Of a DNA stretch of 7,879 bases, positions 1 to 6,065 are shown piece after piece. The DNA comes from Candidatus Bipolaricaulota bacterium (GTDB taxonomy: Bacteria; Bipolaricaulota; Bipolaricaulia; Bipolaricaulales; Bipolaricaulaceae), in the NCBI GenBank assembly GCA_025060555.1, contig JANXBC010000053.1, positions 1 through 7,879 of the forward strand, in the 5' to 3' direction. A model generated the notes under the pieces. That model made no database searches. It was not told the origin of the DNA and was given only the letters and a program-made list of their open reading frames with translations. Numbering within the stretch: the first letter of the stretch is position 1; each line of letters begins with the position of its first letter. A program made the translations under genes and the position numbers.

Positions 1-111
1 GTAGGTGGGGATTAGGTCGAAGGTGATGATCTTCGCGCTGGGGTGGGTGTAGGCCCAACGTTTAGCCTTCCACTCCGCTAGCAACGCTTCCCAACTGGCG
101 AAATTAGGCAT
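1..111 (-). CDS. Partial gene of unknown function (5' end only)
   Basis: This is an open frame of 37 codons with no stop before the window edge, starting MPNFASWEALLAEWKAKRW. The ATG at 111 follows AAGGGGTGAGCTCCT, an SD-like site made from the last codons and TGA stop of the protease gene upstream (stop at 118-120), so only 6 nt separate the two genes. The visible N-terminus is a Trp-rich, probably amphipathic helix followed by a more beta-like stretch (KIITFDLIP). I do not recognise the family. Its position suggests it is the next cistron of the same virion operon. The start is well supported by the SD and the tight spacing. The length and function cannot be judged. Confidence 0.7.
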   Translation of the reverse strand, partial: MPNFASWEALLAEWKAKRWAYTHPSAKIITFDLIPTY

Positions 112-117
112 AGGAGC

Positions 118-870
118 TCACCCCTTGGCCAATATTGCCCCGATTACAGCGCCTCCGACAAGGGCTGGGCCGTAAGCCTTGAGCCAGGCTTTTATCCGAT
201 CCTCCGGCCCAGGGGGAGGTCCGCGTCCTTCCAAGTGTTCCACGCTGCTTACATAGCTCATAGACTGCTCCAGCAACCCGCCTTGGAGGACGGAGAAGGT
301 AGCGCTGAGGACTCCCACAACCTTGGGAAGTCCATCCTGGAACGCCACCACAGGGCTTCCGCTTTGGCCCTCCATGGAGGGGCACAGGAGGGCGTAGTCG
401 TACCCCGTGCCTGCGGCTACGGGACCTTCCCACCATCCTACGCTCCAGCTTCCCCAGTAGGGGTACCTTCCTCCGGGGCTACGGTCCCGGAAGTATCCCT
501 CGTACGTGATGGGGTAGGCCCAAAGGTATATGAGGTCTCCGATCTCTAGGGCGCGTGGGTTCCCCAAGGGGAGGTTTGCGGGACCATTTTGGTCCGTATG
601 GACTAGGGCAATATCCCCGGTGGGGAGGAATTCCACCTTTTGGACGCGATATATGGTCCCGTCCGCGTCCCAGGCGTAGCACTGGCCTGGGTCGATCTCC
701 GCTTGGCGGGTTATGGCCTTGCCGGTGGAGGAGAACGCGTGGGTCACGGTGAGGATGGTGGCCGGGCGGAAGAACACGCCCGCCCACACGCGATACCGCT
801 TATCCCCTAGTGGGTAGGCGAAGTTCACGCAAGCGTAGGACATACGCTCGAAAAGCTTGCGGTGGATCAT
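118..870 (-). CDS. Trypsin-like (PA-clan) serine protease with C-terminal membrane helix
   Basis: The 250-aa protein carries a chymotrypsin/trypsin-fold triad in the expected order and spacing: His44 in ILTVTHAFS, Asp86 in PTGDIALVHTD, and Ser170 in EGQSGSPVV, the GxSGS/GP nucleophile motif known from glutamyl endopeptidases and HtrA-type enzymes. There is no N-terminal signal peptide. A Pro/Gly linker (about 216-222) leads to a short basic helix and a Gly-rich hydrophobic C-terminus (about 235-248, ALVGGAVIGAILA) that could anchor the protein in a membrane or penetrate one. The ATG at 870 overlaps the TGA of the upstream gene (ATGA), so translational coupling supports this start. A second ATG at codon 10 has no good SD. 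In a virion operon the enzyme could process capsid or membrane proteins, or help in entry or exit; the substrate is unknown. The protease assignment is strong and the viral role is inference. Confidence 0.85.
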   Translation of the reverse strand: MIHRKLFERMSYACVNFAYPLGDKRYRVWAGVFFRPATILTVTHAFSSTGKAITRQAEIDPGQCYAWDADGTIYRVQKVEFLPTGDIALVHTDQNGPANLPLGNPRALEIGDLIYLWAYPITYEGYFRDRSPGGRYPYWGSWSVGWWEGPVAAGTGYDYALLCPSMEGQSGSPVVAFQDGLPKVVGVLSATFSVLQGGLLEQSMSYVSSVEHLEGRGPPPGPEDRIKAWLKAYGPALVGGAVIGAILAKG

Positions 871-1865
871 GCTTGTTTACGGATTCTTTCCGTGATGCGC
901 GCGGCCAGTATCCTCCGCTGTTCAGGAGTAAGCCGTTGGATAGCTTGGCGTACTTGTTCCTTGGTCTTCACGCGTTCAATGTGCTGTTCCAAGGCGCGGG
1001 ATACCGTTCCGCCCACTTGAGGGAGTTGGGAAAGGGCCTTGGCCAACGCAGGCATGTAAGGGGAGGAGACGAGGAGCTCTTCCTCCGTCAACCCTGCACG
1101 GCGCACGGCGGCCTTGTAGGCCATGTTTTGTAGCCGGTGCCACTGTTCATCGGTGATGAGCCCGCGGTTATGGAGGTCGTTGATCCGTTCCTTTATGCGC
1201 AGGAACTCCTTATATCCCTCAGGCCCTAGCCGCTGCTGGAGGATGAGCTCTTGGCGCATGCCTTCTTGCTTCATGAGCTGGTAGGCCTCCCGGAACCCTG
1301 GAGGGGCGAAGGCTAGGAGGGCCATGGCGAACTGGTCGATTAGGCTAAGGATGGCCGGGAGTTGGCTCATGGGATCAAGCTGAGCCGTGGCCTTTGTGTT
1401 GGCTGGCCAGTTTTGGACACGGGGAACGCAGCCTACATAGCGGGGTTGTGGCTGCGTTTCCGCTTGGACGCCTGTGGCAGGAGAGTTGGGCTTGGACCCG
1501 GGGACGTACACGTTGTACCTCCGCGCAAGGTAGTCGCAGACATCCGCGCGTTTGCGGCATATGTCCTCGATGGAGTGCTGGAGGGGCCAGACGCGCCCAG
1601 TGTCGTCAATGAATCCCCACTGGAATGGGGATATGGGCACCCACCGTTCCGCGGGGACTGTGGCAATAAAGTAATCGCAGGCTGTAGCGTGATAGTACTG
1701 GCCCGTAGGGCTAACCGAGTAGGTGGTTTCGAACTGTTTCAAGTTGCCTTGGGGATCACGCATTCCGATGAGGTTCCCCATGGAGTCGAAGAAGAACTCC
1801 ACGGGGAGCCGGCGGTAGCCTCCGTTCGGCGTCCGTTCCACCCAGAAGCCGGTCTGTTTCCGCAT
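867..1865 (-). CDS. Hypothetical protein, beta-rich N-half and helical C-half
   Basis: This is a 332-aa protein I do not recognise. Residues 1-125 are rich in Tyr, Trp and Phe and look beta-stranded; residues 21-46 include FDSMGNLIGMRDPQGNL, which resembles one RHS/YD repeat. Residues 126-165 are a Pro/Gln/Thr-rich linker. Residues 166-332 are strongly helical with many Arg, Lys, Glu and Gln, including a hydrophobic stretch (about 169-187, LPAILSLIDQFAMALLAF) that could be a membrane or buried helix. Four cysteines (63, 103, 110, 146) lie in the N-terminal half. The ATG follows the upstream TAA by a single base and no SD precedes it, so it probably depends on translational coupling. It ends in an ATGA overlap with the protease gene. 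A structural role such as host recognition or a vertex protein is only suggested by context. Confidence 0.8.
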   Translation of the reverse strand: MRKQTGFWVERTPNGGYRRLPVEFFFDSMGNLIGMRDPQGNLKQFETTYSVSPTGQYYHATACDYFIATVPAERWVPISPFQWGFIDDTGRVWPLQHSIEDICRKRADVCDYLARRYNVYVPGSKPNSPATGVQAETQPQPRYVGCVPRVQNWPANTKATAQLDPMSQLPAILSLIDQFAMALLAFAPPGFREAYQLMKQEGMRQELILQQRLGPEGYKEFLRIKERINDLHNRGLITDEQWHRLQNMAYKAAVRRAGLTEEELLVSSPYMPALAKALSQLPQVGGTVSRALEQHIERVKTKEQVRQAIQRLTPEQRRILAARITERIRKQA

Positions 1866-1866
1866 G

Positions 1867-2097
1867 TTAAGCGATGCCGAGTCGGATGAGGTCTTCCGGG
1901 CGGATCACAGGGAGGGTGGGAGGCTCCACGGGGATGGCCGCGTAGGGCCCAAAGGAGTACATAGGAAGACGAGGGGCGTAAGCCTCCCATACGCCCCAAG
2001 CCCGGGAGTTCGTGTATGGAGGGGAGGAAGTCCACTTCAGCCTACTCCGTATGCGCTGATGGTATGGGTTGACTACCTCATACTTTTCCCACCTCAT
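1867..2097 (-). CDS. Small hypothetical protein (76 aa)
   Basis: I do not recognise this protein (starts MRWEKYEVVNPYHQ). It is rich in Tyr, Trp, Pro and Arg, has no membrane segment, and ends with a short helical tail (PEDLIRLGIA). The frame is open further upstream, to a possible start at 2151. I chose the ATG at 2097 because it forms an ATGA overlap with the stop of the upstream gene and has GGGGTGAG placed 7 nt before it; the longer form would overlap its neighbour by 58 nt. It is followed after one base by the 332-aa gene. Small aromatic-rich proteins are common among minor virion components, but nothing here defines a role. Confidence 0.7.
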   Translation of the reverse strand: MRWEKYEVVNPYHQRIRSRLKWTSSPPYTNSRAWGVWEAYAPRLPMYSFGPYAAIPVEPPTLPVIRPEDLIRLGIA

Positions 2098-2765
2098 TGG
2101 ATGCTCACCCCGGCAGGCTTCTTTTCCGTCTTTTTCCTTTGCTCCAACCATTCCAACGCCTTCTGGAGCGCGGAAGGGTTGGCAGGGGATGACGTAACGT
2201 TTTTAACCCTAACCCAGCCTGCGCCGTGTTTGTAAACCAAATTAAGTTCCTCAGGACGGTGAGCTGCTGGGATGGCGACGATGCGGGTTTGTTCTACGCC
2301 GGGGAAGCCTTTTCCTGCCTCTACCACGGCGCGCGCCACATCCCCGGGGAGGGCCCCTTGTCGCGCCATTTCCAAGGCCGTTGTAGGAGCGAAGACGGGC
2401 GCAACGCCCTTCTTTCCTTCAGGAGGGGTGATGATTTTGACTTCCTTTATCTCAATGGGAGCTCGTGCAGCAGGCATTTTGGTCGGAGTGGGGGTAGGTG
2501 CAGGAGAAGGGGTAGGCGCAGGAGAAGGAGTTGCAGGCAATTCCTGAAGCCACTTTAAGATTTCAGACCAGATATCCTCACTTCCGCTTACTGGAGGAAG
2601 AATAGAGGAGGGAACGTAAGGAAGGGCAGCGCTAATGCCGTTTGTAGGTCTTGTAGCGCGCGTTTCCTCTTTCTTCCGGGACTTTTGGTATAGCCAGTAC
2701 CCTATCCCTCCAACGGCCGCTATTCCTAACACAATCAAAAGCAGTTTGGTATCTTTCCTTGCCAT
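2094..2765 (-). CDS. N-terminally anchored membrane protein with Pro/Thr linker
   Basis: The 223-aa protein begins MARKDTK, followed by a single hydrophobic helix (residues 8-26) and a basic stop (KSRKK). Residues 78-95 form a low-complexity Pro-Ala-Thr-Ser linker (ATPSPAPTPSPAPTPTPT), typical of extended spacers such as in TonB-like or stalk proteins. Residues 101-195 look like a compact mixed alpha/beta domain, and the C-terminus is a charged helix. The frame also has a GTG at 2783, but AAGGGGGTGGCT sits directly before the ATG at 2765, so I use the latter, 14 nt after the upstream stop. The N-terminal helix resembles that of the preceding 103-aa protein (shared LLL, AVG, GYW). It is probably anchored in the virion membrane with a domain projecting towards or through the capsid; that is inference. 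Confidence 0.8.
   Translation of the reverse strand: MARKDTKLLLIVLGIAAVGGIGYWLYQKSRKKEETRATRPTNGISAALPYVPSSILPPVSGSEDIWSEILKWLQELPATPSPAPTPSPAPTPTPTKMPAARAPIEIKEVKIITPPEGKKGVAPVFAPTTALEMARQGALPGDVARAVVEAGKGFPGVEQTRIVAIPAAHRPEELNLVYKHGAGWVRVKNVTSSPANPSALQKALEWLEQRKKTEKKPAGVSIQ
2494..2537 (-). repeat. Tandem 18-nt coding repeat (Pro/Thr linker)
   Basis: Two 18-nt units (2494-2511 and 2512-2529), differing at two positions, plus a partial third copy (to 2537), encode the SPAPTP-type repeats of the membrane protein linker. Such repeats change copy number by slippage, so linker length may vary between relatives. Confidence 0.75.
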
Positions 2766-2779
2766 AGCCACCCCCTTCT

Positions 2780-3091
2780 TCACATCATTTCAATCAGCCC
2801 ATACTCTACCCCGTATCGAGGGTTACGAAGTTCCGTGCCTATACTTGTGCCCGGGATGATCAACTGCACGTCGCCCACTCGAACCGGTTGGCGTTGGGTT
2901 CCTGCTGCGGTTCCTTGTGTAGTCCCTTTAACGCGTTCGGATGGGAACACGTAAAAAACGTACGTCGTTTCCCTTGGCTTTGAGCCTGTGGCTGCTTTGG
3001 TTCCTTGCTGCTTAGTAAACCACCAATATCCAGCCAAACCAACCGCAACAAGGGCAACACCGAGAAGCAAGTTACGATCTTCTTTCGTCAT
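2780..3091 (-). CDS. Small N-terminally anchored membrane protein (103 aa)
   Basis: The protein starts MTKEDRN and has one hydrophobic helix (residues 8-23), then Lys/Gln/Thr-rich residues and a beta-rich C-terminal half (TTYVFYVFP, VGDVQLIIPGTSIGTEL). It has no recognised family. Its helix matches the N-terminus of the next gene (D..xLLL.V, AVG, GYW), so the two probably share a duplicated membrane anchor with unrelated outer domains. The SD is GAGGTGATGAGGT just before the ATG. It overlaps the stop of the upstream small basic peptide's SD region rather than its codons, and its own stop is 14 nt before the next ATG. It is likely a minor membrane protein of the virion, by context only. Confidence 0.8.
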   Translation of the reverse strand: MTKEDRNLLLGVALVAVGLAGYWWFTKQQGTKAATGSKPRETTYVFYVFPSERVKGTTQGTAAGTQRQPVRVGDVQLIIPGTSIGTELRNPRYGVEYGLIEMM

Positions 3092-3097
3092 ACCTCA

Positions 3098-3208
3098 TCA
3101 CCTCTTCCTTTCCTTTATGGCTCGCACAAAGCGCCACTTTCGGCCTACGCGGCGCAGAACGAACCACATCCTCGTTCGCGGGTTATAAACCTTCCGTACT
3201 TTTCCCAC
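3098..3208 (-). CDS. Very basic 36-aa peptide, possible nucleic-acid-binding protein
   Basis: This short frame starts at a GTG at 3208, preceded by a near-perfect SD (GGAGGTGAGAAGC). The 36 residues contain about 15 Arg/Lys (MGKVRKVYNPRTRMWFVLRR...), with no acidic residue until near the C-terminus. Its last codons and TGA stop (AAG AGG TGA) form the SD of the following 103-aa gene, and its first 26 nt overlap the end of the preceding 60-aa gene. The exact SD, the use of the stop as the next SD and the skewed composition support a real gene despite its size. It could bind genomic DNA or membrane phospholipid inside the virion. No family is recognised. Confidence 0.6.
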   Translation of the reverse strand: MGKVRKVYNPRTRMWFVLRRVGRKWRFVRAIKERKR

Positions 3209-3365
3209 GCTTCTCACCTCCACAGTTTCCCTCTGGGTCGATTACACGGCAAATAAGCTCCAACATCCCCTCAATCCGCGATAGGCGGGACTCCAAACGG
3301 AGGACAAAACCCGCTATCGCAAAGATAGGAGGAAGGAAGATTCCCAACACCGCGTACCACGGCAT
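3183..3365 (-). CDS. Small membrane protein with coiled-coil tail (60 aa)
   Basis: Residues 3-22 (WYAVLGIFLPPIFAIAGFVL) form one membrane helix with a central Pro-Pro. Residues 23-41 are an amphipathic or coiled helix (RLESRLSRIEGMLELICRV), and the tail is short, Gly-rich and basic with Cys39 and Cys48. The frame is open upstream to 3419, but the ATG at 3365 overlaps the previous stop by one base (TGATG) and follows GGAGGTGCGAGGGTG, so I use it. The topology resembles small phage membrane proteins such as holin-type accessory proteins, but it also fits a minor virion membrane protein. Nothing distinguishes the two. Confidence 0.7.
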   Translation of the reverse strand: MPWYAVLGIFLPPIFAIAGFVLRLESRLSRIEGMLELICRVIDPEGNCGGEKRGKSTEGL

Positions 3366-3916
3366 CACCCTCGCACCTCCGCAAGGTAGCTCAACTGTGC
3401 CGTTCCCGACTCCGCCCAAACCTCAACCTCACTTAGGTTGCCGGGCTGAACCATGAGCACCGTGCCCGGCGACAAGGGGAAGCCGTTCACGTACACGTTC
3501 ACGGTGTTGGTGTCTAGGGCCATAAGGAGGACGTCGCGGTTTTCCACCACCTCATAGGCGGGAAGGCGTTGAGGGGTTGGGGTCAAGGTCAGCGTACCGC
3601 TCACGATTCGCCCACCGCGCGGAGTAGTGGAGATAGGGATGGGGATCACTCCTTCCCCGCGATCCACCAGGAGCTCCACGCGGGCCGTAGCTGGGAGCCC
3701 AGGCTTTCCTCGGATCACCACCTCTGCCGCCTCCACGTCCTCTGGGATGGGAACGGCGCTTACGCGCGCGAGGGGAATCTCCCACCCACGCGGGTTCCAC
3801 CGCCAGTAGAGCACGAGGTAGGCTGTGTCGGTGTCCACGCGGCGTACGTAAATCCGGCACGGGCGCCAAGGGATAGGGAACCGCTGTGGTTCCGCTGCAG
3901 ATAGGACGAGGGTCAT
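3365..3916 (-). CDS. Beta-rich putative minor structural protein (183 aa)
   Basis: The sequence alternates hydrophobic and polar residues throughout and is rich in Val, Thr and Pro (SGTLTLTPTPQRLP, NTVNVYVNGFPLSPGTVLMV), as expected for two small beta-sandwich or Ig-like domains. It has no membrane helix and no enzyme motif. The C-terminal half, with LSPGTVLMVQPGNLSEVEVWAES, looks like an adhesion or capsid-decoration fold. The ATG is 6 nt after the stop of the putative large capsid protein and no clear SD precedes it, so translation may be coupled. Its place right after the capsid genes suggests a spike, vertex or cement protein. The fold is predicted by eye only. Confidence 0.78.
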   Translation of the reverse strand: MTLVLSAAEPQRFPIPWRPCRIYVRRVDTDTAYLVLYWRWNPRGWEIPLARVSAVPIPEDVEAAEVVIRGKPGLPATARVELLVDRGEGVIPIPISTTPRGGRIVSGTLTLTPTPQRLPAYEVVENRDVLLMALDTNTVNVYVNGFPLSPGTVLMVQPGNLSEVEVWAESGTAQLSYLAEVRG

Positions 3917-3922
3917 GCTGCG

Positions 3923-4612
3923 TTACTGGGTCAACTCCGCCAAGAGCCCCGCCTTCACGGCTTCCTGGCGACCTTGCTTTGTGGTGACCTCCACGGGGAT
4001 CACAATGGGGTGGCGAATTTCAATGTTTGTTCCGAGCACGCGCCAATAGATGGGAAGGGCTGAGCGCACCCAAAGGGACAACACCCAGTCCTCAGGAAGG
4101 GGATACGCTGCGGGGAACACAAGGCCAGTTTTCCACCAGTCCCTTTGGATGAGGGTACTTACATCGGCGACCCAAATAGTGCGCTGAAGCCGCACTCCCA
4201 TGTTGGGCGGCTCAATCCTCAACTCCACAAGGATGGAACGGTGTGCGGGAACGCAGTAAACGTCCACTATGGAACCGTTAGGGACGTTTTCCGCTACGGT
4301 GATCGTCCCCGCCACGGGGTCCACCGCGGTGATCGTGAGCTCCCGCCGCACTCCGCCTACCGTACCGACAGCCTGTACGTAGGCGGAGAAGAGGCTCGAT
4401 TGGGGAAGGGCAATCCCATAAGGGAGGGAGACCACACGGTTTTGGGCCGTACCGGACTGGTGCGCCAGGAGGGCGAAAACCCCAAAGCGCGTGGGGTCTA
4501 TGTTCAAGACGGTCTCCCGCTTCCCAACGTAGGCGGCAATGGGCTGGAACGTGTTGTTTCCTTCGTAGTCCCACTTGTAGGTCCAATCCTCGCGCATTAG
4601 GTATGTCTTCAT
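3923..4612 (-). CDS. Putative large major capsid protein (single jelly-roll type)
   Basis: This 229-aa soluble protein is almost entirely beta-like, with strand-turn patterns such as ELTITAVDPVAGTITVAENV and SILVELRIEPPNMGVRL, and no enzyme motif. It lies directly after the 166-aa protein and a few genes after the packaging ATPase. That order matches the small-then-large capsid pair (VP16, VP17) of phage P23-77, although it is shorter than I remember VP17 being. A GTG at 4627 would overlap the upstream gene by 4 nt; I prefer the ATG at 4612 because GAGGTGGTGCGGG lies just upstream. The aromatic-rich N-terminus (MREDWTYKWDYEGNNTF) could contact the neighbouring capsomer or the membrane. The capsid role is inferred from order and composition. 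It could also be another virion beta-protein. Confidence 0.72.
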   Translation of the reverse strand: MKTYLMREDWTYKWDYEGNNTFQPIAAYVGKRETVLNIDPTRFGVFALLAHQSGTAQNRVVSLPYGIALPQSSLFSAYVQAVGTVGGVRRELTITAVDPVAGTITVAENVPNGSIVDVYCVPAHRSILVELRIEPPNMGVRLQRTIWVADVSTLIQRDWWKTGLVFPAAYPLPEDWVLSLWVRSALPIYWRVLGTNIEIRHPIVIPVEVTTKQGRQEAVKAGLLAELTQ

Positions 4613-4623
4613 CCCGCACCACC

Positions 4624-5124
4624 TCACACGCGCAGGATTGAAGCGCGGTACATTAGCTCATCGTTGACCTCCACGCTCGTCCGCTCGTAGTACGGGATGT
4701 AGAACCGAATCCTGCTTGAGTCAATGGCGTGCGGGGAGATGCACTGGATGATGAGCTCTTCCTCCTCAGCCAAAGGCAAGATGTCCAGCCCTAGGTTGAT
4801 GGTGATGGCCGTCCTGTAGTCCTCGTCCATCTGCTTGTCCAAGCTCAACTCCGCCCACGGATAGTAGAGGATGCGGTGTCCCACTGGCCAAAGCCGATCG
4901 GGCTCCGCGGGCGTGCGGATGTAGAAGTACAACTTCGACTCCGGAGAGATCTCTGAGCCGTCCTGCCGTTGTAGCTTGAGCACCCACGGGAAGGTCCCTG
5001 GAATCACCCAAGCCAGCCCACGCGGGACCACTGCCCGGATGATCGTGCTCTGCACGTTGGGCGTGTTCGCATGCAGGCTTACCTGAGGATCCGCATGCGT
5101 TAAGAGCTTCAAAATCTTGGGCAT
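4624..5124 (-). CDS. Putative small major capsid protein (single jelly-roll type)
   Basis: The 166-aa protein is beta-rich, with alternating strands (SKLYFYIRTP, RTAITINLGLDILPLAEEEELIIQCIS, SRIRFYIPYYERTSVEV), and has no membrane segment or catalytic motif. The length is close to the roughly 170-residue small capsid protein VP16 of P23-77, and, as there, it precedes the larger capsid-like gene and follows the ATPase and small membrane proteins. The ATG at 5124 has a strong SD (GGGAGGTGAAGTAGT), consistent with high expression. Its stop is 11 nt before the ATG of the next gene, and its last bases join that gene's SD. The assignment is inference from gene order, size and fold type. Confidence 0.72.
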   Translation of the reverse strand: MPKILKLLTHADPQVSLHANTPNVQSTIIRAVVPRGLAWVIPGTFPWVLKLQRQDGSEISPESKLYFYIRTPAEPDRLWPVGHRILYYPWAELSLDKQMDEDYRTAITINLGLDILPLAEEEELIIQCISPHAIDSSRIRFYIPYYERTSVEVNDELMYRASILRV

Positions 5125-5138
5125 ACTACTTCACCTCC

Positions 5139-5402
5139 CTACAATTGCACTGCCAACACGTTACCTGCATACATTAGATCCAGCAAACCCTGGGCGATCA
5201 TCACGCCGCCCGCGATCTGCCAGAATGGATGGCGTAGAGTAAGGGCTAACAGAACCCCTACACCGAGCTCAAGTGCTGCAGGGATGTATACGTTGTCGGT
5301 CTTAATAAGCGTTCTTGAACCCGAATAGATCGTATAACTGACCACGGTGCCCACCGTGGCTGCGCCTACGGTCGTGAGGATTTCCTTCATCCTGCCCTCC
5401 AT
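5139..5402 (-). CDS. Multi-pass small membrane protein (87 aa)
   Basis: Three hydrophobic segments are visible: residues 8-27 (LTTVGAATVGTVVSYTIYSG), 41-57 (PAALELGVGVLLALTLR) and 60-77 (FWQIAGGVMIAQGLLDLM). Only short polar loops join them (RTLIKTDNVY; RHP). It has no recognised family. Two start codons each have an SD: the ATG at 5402 (GGAGGTGAAGTAAG) and the ATG at 5390 (GGAGGGCAGG), so two nearly identical forms may be made. The first is used here. It sits between a 32-aa one-helix peptide and the capsid-like genes, the place where P23-77-type viruses keep membrane proteins, so an integral protein of the internal lipid membrane is likely but unproven. Confidence 0.8.
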   Translation of the reverse strand: MEGRMKEILTTVGAATVGTVVSYTIYSGSRTLIKTDNVYIPAALELGVGVLLALTLRHPFWQIAGGVMIAQGLLDLMYAGNVLAVQL

Positions 5403-5403
5403 C

Positions 5404-5502
5404 TTACTTCACCTCCTTCTTCTCCTTCTGCTGCTGTAGGAACATATACGTCCCCACAGCTCCCAAGACGATTCCGATCAAAAGCCACGAAATCTTGCTC
5501 AT
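5404..5502 (-). CDS. 32-aa single-helix membrane peptide
   Basis: The short frame (MSKISWLLIGIVLGAVG...) has one membrane helix (residues 5-22) followed by a Gln/Lys/Glu-rich polar tail. A perfect SD (GGAGGTGAACGCT) precedes the ATG, and the TGA of the ATPase gene is part of that SD. Its own terminal codons (AAG GAG GTG AAG TAA) form the SD for the next gene. These features make it a real gene despite its size. Small tail-polar membrane peptides of this kind are typical minor components of membrane-containing virions. A regulatory or holin-like role cannot be excluded. Confidence 0.75.
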   Translation of the reverse strand: MSKISWLLIGIVLGAVGTYMFLQQQKEKKEVK

Positions 5503-5507
5503 AGCGT

Positions 5508-6065
5508 TCACCTCCGCACATACACGTACTCGCCACAGTTTAGACGTGGTACTCGGGCAATGTCAACCCCTGGCTCCGCGCTAAGGGCCTCCAAATCCCG
5601 CCCGGAGACTGTGCGAAAGATAAAAAGGTGGCGCACCACCGCACGGATGTGCGGATGGATGTCCACCCACCGCTGCGTGGCGAGGTAGACCTTTATATGG
5701 TAATGGCGCGCCCCTCGGATGTACCGCACGAGGTCCACCGAGGGGCGCGCCAGGAAAAGGTGCGCCTCATCCACGGCTATCACTCCGCCCCTGTGCCGGA
5801 TCACCTCCCGCACCACCTTCGTCAGTACCCGTTCCGCCTCCTCCGGCGTCAACGGGGACAGGTCGATCGCCACCCTCTCGGAGGGGTTCAGCTTCACTCC
5901 GGCCGGCTCCCTCTCCAGTACGTACCACTTCACGCCAAAGCGCCTCAAGCTCGGATCCTCCGCCAGCCCCACGAGGACTATGGGGCGGTTGGGATCCTGC
6001 CGCAACATCTCGGCCAAGAGGTAGCTTTTCCCGCTCCCCGCGGTCCCGATAAGGGCTATAACCAT
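5508..6065 (-). CDS. HerA/FtsK-type genome-packaging ATPase
   Basis: The 185-aa protein has a Walker A motif at residues 7-14 (GTAGSGKS), a Walker B at 95-100 (VIAVDE, Asp99 and Glu100), and a sensor-type Gln131 in VYLATQRW, followed by a conserved-looking Arg region (RHLFIFRT, 145-152). This motif set and small size fit the FtsK/HerA superfamily ATPases that drive DNA into the preformed capsids of PRD1-, STIV- and P23-77-type viruses. Starting almost at the P-loop is normal for the group. The ATG at 6065 lacks an SD and lies inside another open frame, so its translation may depend on coupling or on a frameshift from that frame. The stop forms the SD for the next gene. The ATPase family assignment is strong; the packaging role comes from context. 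Confidence 0.87.
   Translation of the reverse strand: MVIALIGTAGSGKSYLLAEMLRQDPNRPIVLVGLAEDPSLRRFGVKWYVLEREPAGVKLNPSERVAIDLSPLTPEEAERVLTKVVREVIRHRGGVIAVDEAHLFLARPSVDLVRYIRGARHYHIKVYLATQRWVDIHPHIRAVVRHLFIFRTVSGRDLEALSAEPGVDIARVPRLNCGEYVYVRR

Noticed and set aside
118..870. Long open frames on the other strand or in other phases over the protease (for example at 235-549 plus and 479-787 minus)
   Set aside because: They are Pro/Arg/Gly-rich, lack SD sites, and lie over a gene with a complete catalytic triad.
1362..1889. Plus-strand open frame of about 175 codons opposite the 332-aa gene
   Set aside because: No SD, no neighbours on the plus strand, and its composition looks like antisense of a coding region.
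2098..2151. N-terminal extension of the 76-aa gene
   Set aside because: It would overlap the upstream gene by 58 nt, while the ATG at 2097 has an SD and an ATGA overlap.
3366..3419. N-terminal extension of the 60-aa membrane protein
   Set aside because: The ATG at 3365 overlaps the previous stop, has an SD and starts the membrane helix cleanly.
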